Shown here: positions 60,576-64,000 of the stretch, one piece after another
Position numbering within the stretch: the stretch's first letter is position 1
Layout of the letters: the number at the start of each line of letters is the position of its first letter
DNA from: Lachnospiraceae bacterium UBA1760
GTDB taxonomy: Bacteria; Bacillota; Clostridia; Lachnospirales; Lachnospiraceae
Assembly: GCA_002314775.1 (NCBI GenBank)
Contig: DCHE01000013.1
Span: 1 to 64,000 of the forward strand
Reading direction: 5' to 3'
Length of the DNA stretch: 64,000 nt
Notes under the pieces: model-generated
Told to the model about the DNA's origin: nothing
The model's input: only the letters and a program-made list of their open reading frames with translations
The model's database searches: none
Program-made: the position numbers and the translations under genes

Positions 60576-61616
60576 ATGATAAAGGTTGGAATAATTGGTG
60601 CAACAGGATATGCTGGACAGGAGCTTGTTAGAATCCTTCTTGGACATAAAGAAGCAGAGATAGTTTGGCTCGGATCAAAGAGCTACACAGGACAGAAATA
60701 CAGCCAGGTATATGGCAATATGTTTGAAATAGTTGATGAGGAATGTCTTGATGACAATATGGATGAGCTTGCAAAGAAGGCTGATGTAATATTTACAGCT
60801 ACACCACAGGGACTTGCAGCTAGCCTTGTTAATGATGAGATATTAAAGAATACAAAGCTTATAGATTTATCTGCTGATTTTAGATTAAAGGATGTTAAGG
60901 TATATGAGGACTGGTACAAGCTTGAGCATAAGAGTCCTCAGTATTTAGATGAGGCAGTGTATGGACTTTGTGAGATTAATAGAGAAAAGGTAAAGGATGC
61001 AAGAATTATTGCTAATCCAGGCTGTTACACAACCTGTTCTATCCTTTCGCTTTATCCACTTGTTAAGGAACATATGATAGATCCAAACACAATCATTGTA
61101 GATGCAAAGTCAGGAACCTCAGGTGCAGGAAGATCTGCTAAGCTTGCTAATCTTTACTGTGAGGTAAATGAGAGCATTAAGGCATATGGTGTTACAACTC
61201 ACAGACATACTCCAGAGATAGAGGAACAGCTTGGCTATGCAAATGGCGAGCCGATTATGATTAACTTCACACCACACCTTGTTCCTATGAACAGAGGAAT
61301 CTTAGTGACTGCATATGCAACCCTTAAGGATAATTACTCATACGAGGATATCAAGAAGGTTTATGACAAGTACTACAAGGATGAGAAGTTTGTGAGAGTC
61401 CTTGAGAAGGGTATTTGTCCAGAGACAAGATGGGTTGAAGGAAGCAACTACGTTGATGTAAACTTTGTGATAGACGAGAGAACAAAGAGAGTTGTAGTTA
61501 TGGGAGCTCTTGACAATGTTGTTAAGGGAGCTGCAGGACAGGCAGTTCAGAATATGAACATTGCATTTGGACTTCCTGAGGATGAGGGTCTTAAATTAGC
61601 CCCAATGTTCCCATAG
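60576..61616 (+). CDS. argC: N-acetyl-gamma-glutamyl-phosphate reductase
   Basis: Reduces N-acetylglutamyl phosphate with NADPH, the third step to ornithine. 346 residues. The NADP loop GATGYAGQELVRIL opens the protein; the catalytic Cys150 is in NPGCYTTCSILSLYPL; and TTHRHTPEIEEQLG and FTPHLVPMNRGILVTAYA follow. I chose 60576 because AAGGAGGAG lies seven bases upstream; 60552 would add eight residues. It is the first gene of the argC-argJ-argB run. Confidence 0.96.
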   Translation: MIKVGIIGATGYAGQELVRILLGHKEAEIVWLGSKSYTGQKYSQVYGNMFEIVDEECLDDNMDELAKKADVIFTATPQGLAASLVNDEILKNTKLIDLSADFRLKDVKVYEDWYKLEHKSPQYLDEAVYGLCEINREKVKDARIIANPGCYTTCSILSLYPLVKEHMIDPNTIIVDAKSGTSGAGRSAKLANLYCEVNESIKAYGVTTHRHTPEIEEQLGYANGEPIMINFTPHLVPMNRGILVTAYATLKDNYSYEDIKKVYDKYYKDEKFVRVLEKGICPETRWVEGSNYVDVNFVIDERTKRVVVMGALDNVVKGAAGQAVQNMNIAFGLPEDEGLKLAPMFP

Positions 61617-61734
61617 TCAGATCAACCTGGTTTTATGATTTGTCCTGGAAGAACCCATTAATTGGGAACTGGATGAGAGAAGTACTAAGAGGAGATTTCT
61701 TGGTGCCGACACATTTTATAAAGGAGATAAGCAT

Positions 61735-62958
61735 ATGAAGATAATAGAAGGTGGAGTAACAGCTCCAAAGGGATATGAGGCAGCCTCAACAGCTGCAGAG
61801 ATAAAGTATAAGAATCGTACAGATATGGCAATCGTCTATTCTGAGACACCATGTATTGCAGCCGGAGTTTACACAACAAATGTTGTTAAGGCAGCTCCTG
61901 TTTTATGGGATAAGGCAATTACAGATTCTGACGCAGAGGTTCACGCAGTTATTGTCAATTCGGGTATTGCAAATGCCTGTACAGGAAAGCAGGGCATGGA
62001 TATCTGTGAGGCAACAGGTAATGCGGTTGGTGAGATTATTGGAAAGCCTGCTAGCTGTACACTGGTTGGTTCGACAGGTGTAATCGGAATGCAGATTAAT
62101 ACAGATAAGATTGTTGCAGGAACTAAGAAGCTTATGGAGCTTAAGCGTGCTGGTATCGAGGCCGGTACGGAGGCTTCAAAGGCCATTATGACAACAGATA
62201 CAGTGAATAAGGAAATCGCAGTTACTGTTGAAATCGGTGGTAAGACAGTTACCATCGGTGCAATGAGTAAGGGTTCAGGAATGATTCATCCTAATATGTG
62301 CACAATGCTTGCCTACGTAACCACTGATGCATGCATTGAGAAGACACTTCTTCAGGATGTTCTTTCAGACGTTGTACAGGATACATTTAACATGATTACA
62401 GTAGACGGAGATACTTCTACTAACGACACTCTGCTTCTTCTTGCAAATGGTCTTGCTGGCAATGAAAAGATTACAGAAAAAGACGATGACTACAAGACCT
62501 TCAGGGATGCAGTTTACTTCATCTGTGAGACCCTGGCGAAGAAGATGGCTGGTGACGGAGAAGGTGCAACTGCACTTTTCGAGGCAAAGGTTGTAAATGC
62601 AAAGTCAAAAGAGGATGCAAAGCTTATGGCCCGTTCTGTAGTTGGTTCAAATCTTTCAAAGGCTGCAATTTACGGACATGATGCAAACTTTGGACGTTTT
62701 CTTTGTGCTATGGGATATTCAGGAGCAAAGTTTGATCAAAATGATGTTCAGCTTTATTTTGAGAGCAAGGCTGGAAGAATGATAGTGTTCGATAAGGGTA
62801 CACCAGTGCCATTTGATGAGGATGAGGCAACAAAGATATTATCTGAAGAGGCAGTGACAGTATATATCGATATGCATGAGGGCACCGAGTCCGCAACAGC
62901 ATGGGGCTGTGACCTTACCTATGATTACATTAAGATTAATGCAGACTATCGTTCATAG
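61735..62958 (+). CDS. argJ: Ornithine/glutamate N-acetyltransferase
   Basis: Recycles the acetyl group from acetylornithine to glutamate; some members also use acetyl-CoA. 407 residues. The proenzyme cuts itself before the nucleophile Thr190 in HPNMCTMLAYVTTDA. VTAPKGYEAA, VNSGIANACTGKQG, STGVIGMQI and TVDGDTSTNDTLLLLANG are diagnostic. The start follows AAGGAGAT, 118 bases after argC; that gap shows no clear terminator. Confidence 0.95.
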   Translation: MKIIEGGVTAPKGYEAASTAAEIKYKNRTDMAIVYSETPCIAAGVYTTNVVKAAPVLWDKAITDSDAEVHAVIVNSGIANACTGKQGMDICEATGNAVGEIIGKPASCTLVGSTGVIGMQINTDKIVAGTKKLMELKRAGIEAGTEASKAIMTTDTVNKEIAVTVEIGGKTVTIGAMSKGSGMIHPNMCTMLAYVTTDACIEKTLLQDVLSDVVQDTFNMITVDGDTSTNDTLLLLANGLAGNEKITEKDDDYKTFRDAVYFICETLAKKMAGDGEGATALFEAKVVNAKSKEDAKLMARSVVGSNLSKAAIYGHDANFGRFLCAMGYSGAKFDQNDVQLYFESKAGRMIVFDKGTPVPFDEDEATKILSEEAVTVYIDMHEGTESATAWGCDLTYDYIKINADYRS

Positions 62959-63036
62959 GAAGCGTTTGCTAATCAAAAGAACAGGTGAAAAGAGCAGTTT
63001 AGCGAACATTTAATAATAGATTAAAGGAGAATGGAA

Positions 63037-63924
63037 ATGACAAACAATGATTCAATGGAATTAATCCTTGCAAAGGCTCAGACACTTATCGAGGCTTTGC
63101 CATATATTCAGAAGTTCAATGGTAAAAAGGTAGTAGTAAAATACGGCGGTTCAGCAATGCTTGATGAGAATCTTAAGTACAATGTTATTAGGGATGTTGC
63201 CCTCTTAAAGCTTGTTGGAATGAAGCCAATCATTGTTCACGGAGGTGGCAAGGAGATTAATAAGTGGCTTGGAAAGATTGGAAAGAAGTCTGAGTTTGTC
63301 AATGGCTTGCGTGTGACTGACGAGGAGACACTTGAGGTTGCTGAGATGGTTTTATCAAAGGTTAATAAGAGCCTTGTTGCCATGATGAAGAAGCTTGGTC
63401 TTAATGCAGTAGGTATTAGTGGTAAGGATTCCGGACTTATGCAGGTTAAAAAGAAGCTCTCAGGTGGCAAGGATATCGGTTATGTTGGTGAGGTTATCAG
63501 CTCAGACAGCAAGCTTCTCGATACTCTGATTGACAATGATTTTATTCCTGTTATCGCACCAATCGGAATTGGTGAGGATAGTCATGGATATAATATTAAC
63601 GCAGATGATGCTGCGTGTGCCATCGCGACAGCAATTCAGGCAGAAAAGCTTGTATTCTTAACAGATATTGAGGGTGTATTCACTGATCCTACTGATAAGA
63701 AAACACTTATCTCAGAGATGGATATTAATGAAGCTCAGGCATTTATCGATAATGGAGTAGTAGGTGGTGGAATGCTTCCTAAGCTTCAGAACTGTATTGA
63801 GGCTATGAAGAATGGTGTTTCAAGAGTTCATATTCTTGATGGAAGACTCGAGCATTGTCTTTTACTTGAGTTCTTTACTGAGAAGGGTATTGGAACAGCT
63901 ATTCTCAAGGAGTCACTTTTCTAA
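63037..63924 (+). CDS. argB: Acetylglutamate kinase
   Basis: Phosphorylates N-acetylglutamate, the second step of the pathway. 295 residues from 63037, which has AAAGGAG seven bases upstream; an ATG at 63031 is only one base from that site, so I rejected it. [42 protein letters not shown] and [25 protein letters not shown] are the family landmarks. The N-terminal helix (residues 5-20) suggests the arginine-inhibited hexameric type, but this is not certain. It ends at a terminator. Confidence 0.96.
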   Translation: MTNNDSMELILAKAQTLIEALPYIQKFNGKKVVVKYGGSAMLDENLKYNVIRDVALLKLVGMKPIIVHGGGKEINKWLGKIGKKSEFVNGLRVTDEETLEVAEMVLSKVNKSLVAMMKKLGLNAVGISGKDSGLMQVKKKLSGGKDIGYVGEVISSDSKLLDTLIDNDFIPVIAPIGIGEDSHGYNINADDAACAIATAIQAEKLVFLTDIEGVFTDPTDKKTLISEMDINEAQAFIDNGVVGGGMLPKLQNCIEAMKNGVSRVHILDGRLEHCLLLEFFTEKGIGTAILKESLF

Positions 63925-63944
63925 AGCAACTATATAATAAGCAA

Positions 63945-63982
63945 TAATCCGGACTGATAAAAAATATCGGTCTGGATTTTTA
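63945..63982 (+). terminator. Terminator after argB
   Basis: AATCCGGACTGATA pairs with TATCGGTCTGGATT (G-U pairs included) around an A-rich loop, then Ts. The rest of the window to 64000 holds nothing recognisable. Confidence 0.75.
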
Positions 63983-64000
63983 TTTGTAGTTGATAATTAT

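Overview
The window is an AT-rich chromosomal segment from a low-GC Gram-positive bacterium, most likely a Lachnospiraceae-type clostridium. The evidence is the strong AGGAGG ribosome sites, T-box leaders, the LL-diaminopimelate aminotransferase (dapL) lysine/peptidoglycan route, a PPi-dependent phosphofructokinase, GatCAB amidotransferase, SleB-type wall hydrolases and an LCP-family protein. This placement is inferred from gene content; no marker gene fixes the genus. No rRNA, tRNA, CRISPR, phage or transposase gene was seen. About 44 protein genes are supported.

Layout. 1-4.0 kb: a repeat-containing lipoprotein, then an unusual zinc-ribbon/ECF-sigma/transmembrane/ectodomain fusion. 4.2-6.7 kb: dapF and dapL, separated by a decayed response-regulator start. 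7.0-23.2 kb: a surface-polysaccharide operon. It holds rfbC, an ABC-2 permease with an extra N-terminal domain, a sugar-nucleotide SDR, a Wzt-like ATPase with a carbohydrate-binding tail, a methyltransferase, a kinase-like/coiled-coil protein, an RgpF-family protein, a secreted transglutaminase-like protein and three tandem double-domain GT2 glycosyltransferases. 23.2-30.5 kb: a T box ahead of aspS-gatC-gatA-gatB, followed without a visible terminator by rfbB and a GT2. 30.6-31.8 kb: an LCP protein. 32.1-38.2 kb: gltB-gltD. 38.3-42.5 kb: pfp (minus), 6S RNA, yihY, gltX (minus). 42.8-49.6 kb: a disordered membrane protein with DSAF repeats, then T-box-pheS-pheT-queA. 49.7-58.6 kb: envelope genes (membrane GDPD, M18 peptidase, DUF368/PopT, two DegV proteins, a degenerate amidase lipoprotein, an SH3-SleB hydrolase). 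58.6-59.1 kb: a giant inverted repeat. 59.1-64 kb: argG diverging from argC-argJ-argB.

How the genes work together. RfbB and RfbC make dTDP-4-keto-6-deoxyhexose, which the GT2 and RgpF proteins probably polymerise. The methyltransferase and the kinase/coiled-coil protein resemble the two halves of an O-antigen chain terminator/ruler (WbdD type), and the ABC transporter carries the kind of tail that reads a terminal cap. The LCP protein could then attach the polymer to peptidoglycan. That chain is inference from domain content. The aspS-gatCAB cluster makes Asn-tRNA (and possibly Gln-tRNA) indirectly; its T box carries GAAC at the specifier position, so both Glu (GAA) and Asn (AAC) can be read.

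Most notable observations: the split WbdD-like capping/ruler pair in a Gram-positive ABC-export locus; the membrane-tethered sigma fusion; the roughly 455-bp inverted repeat with a terminator at each tip; the overlapping-codon T box; a WalR-type box on the SleB-like gene; a pseudo-amidase lacking its zinc ligands; stepwise decay of catalytic residues in triplicated glycosyltransferases; an in-frame duplication just past the pfp stop codon; and a mirror-symmetric argG/argC promoter region.
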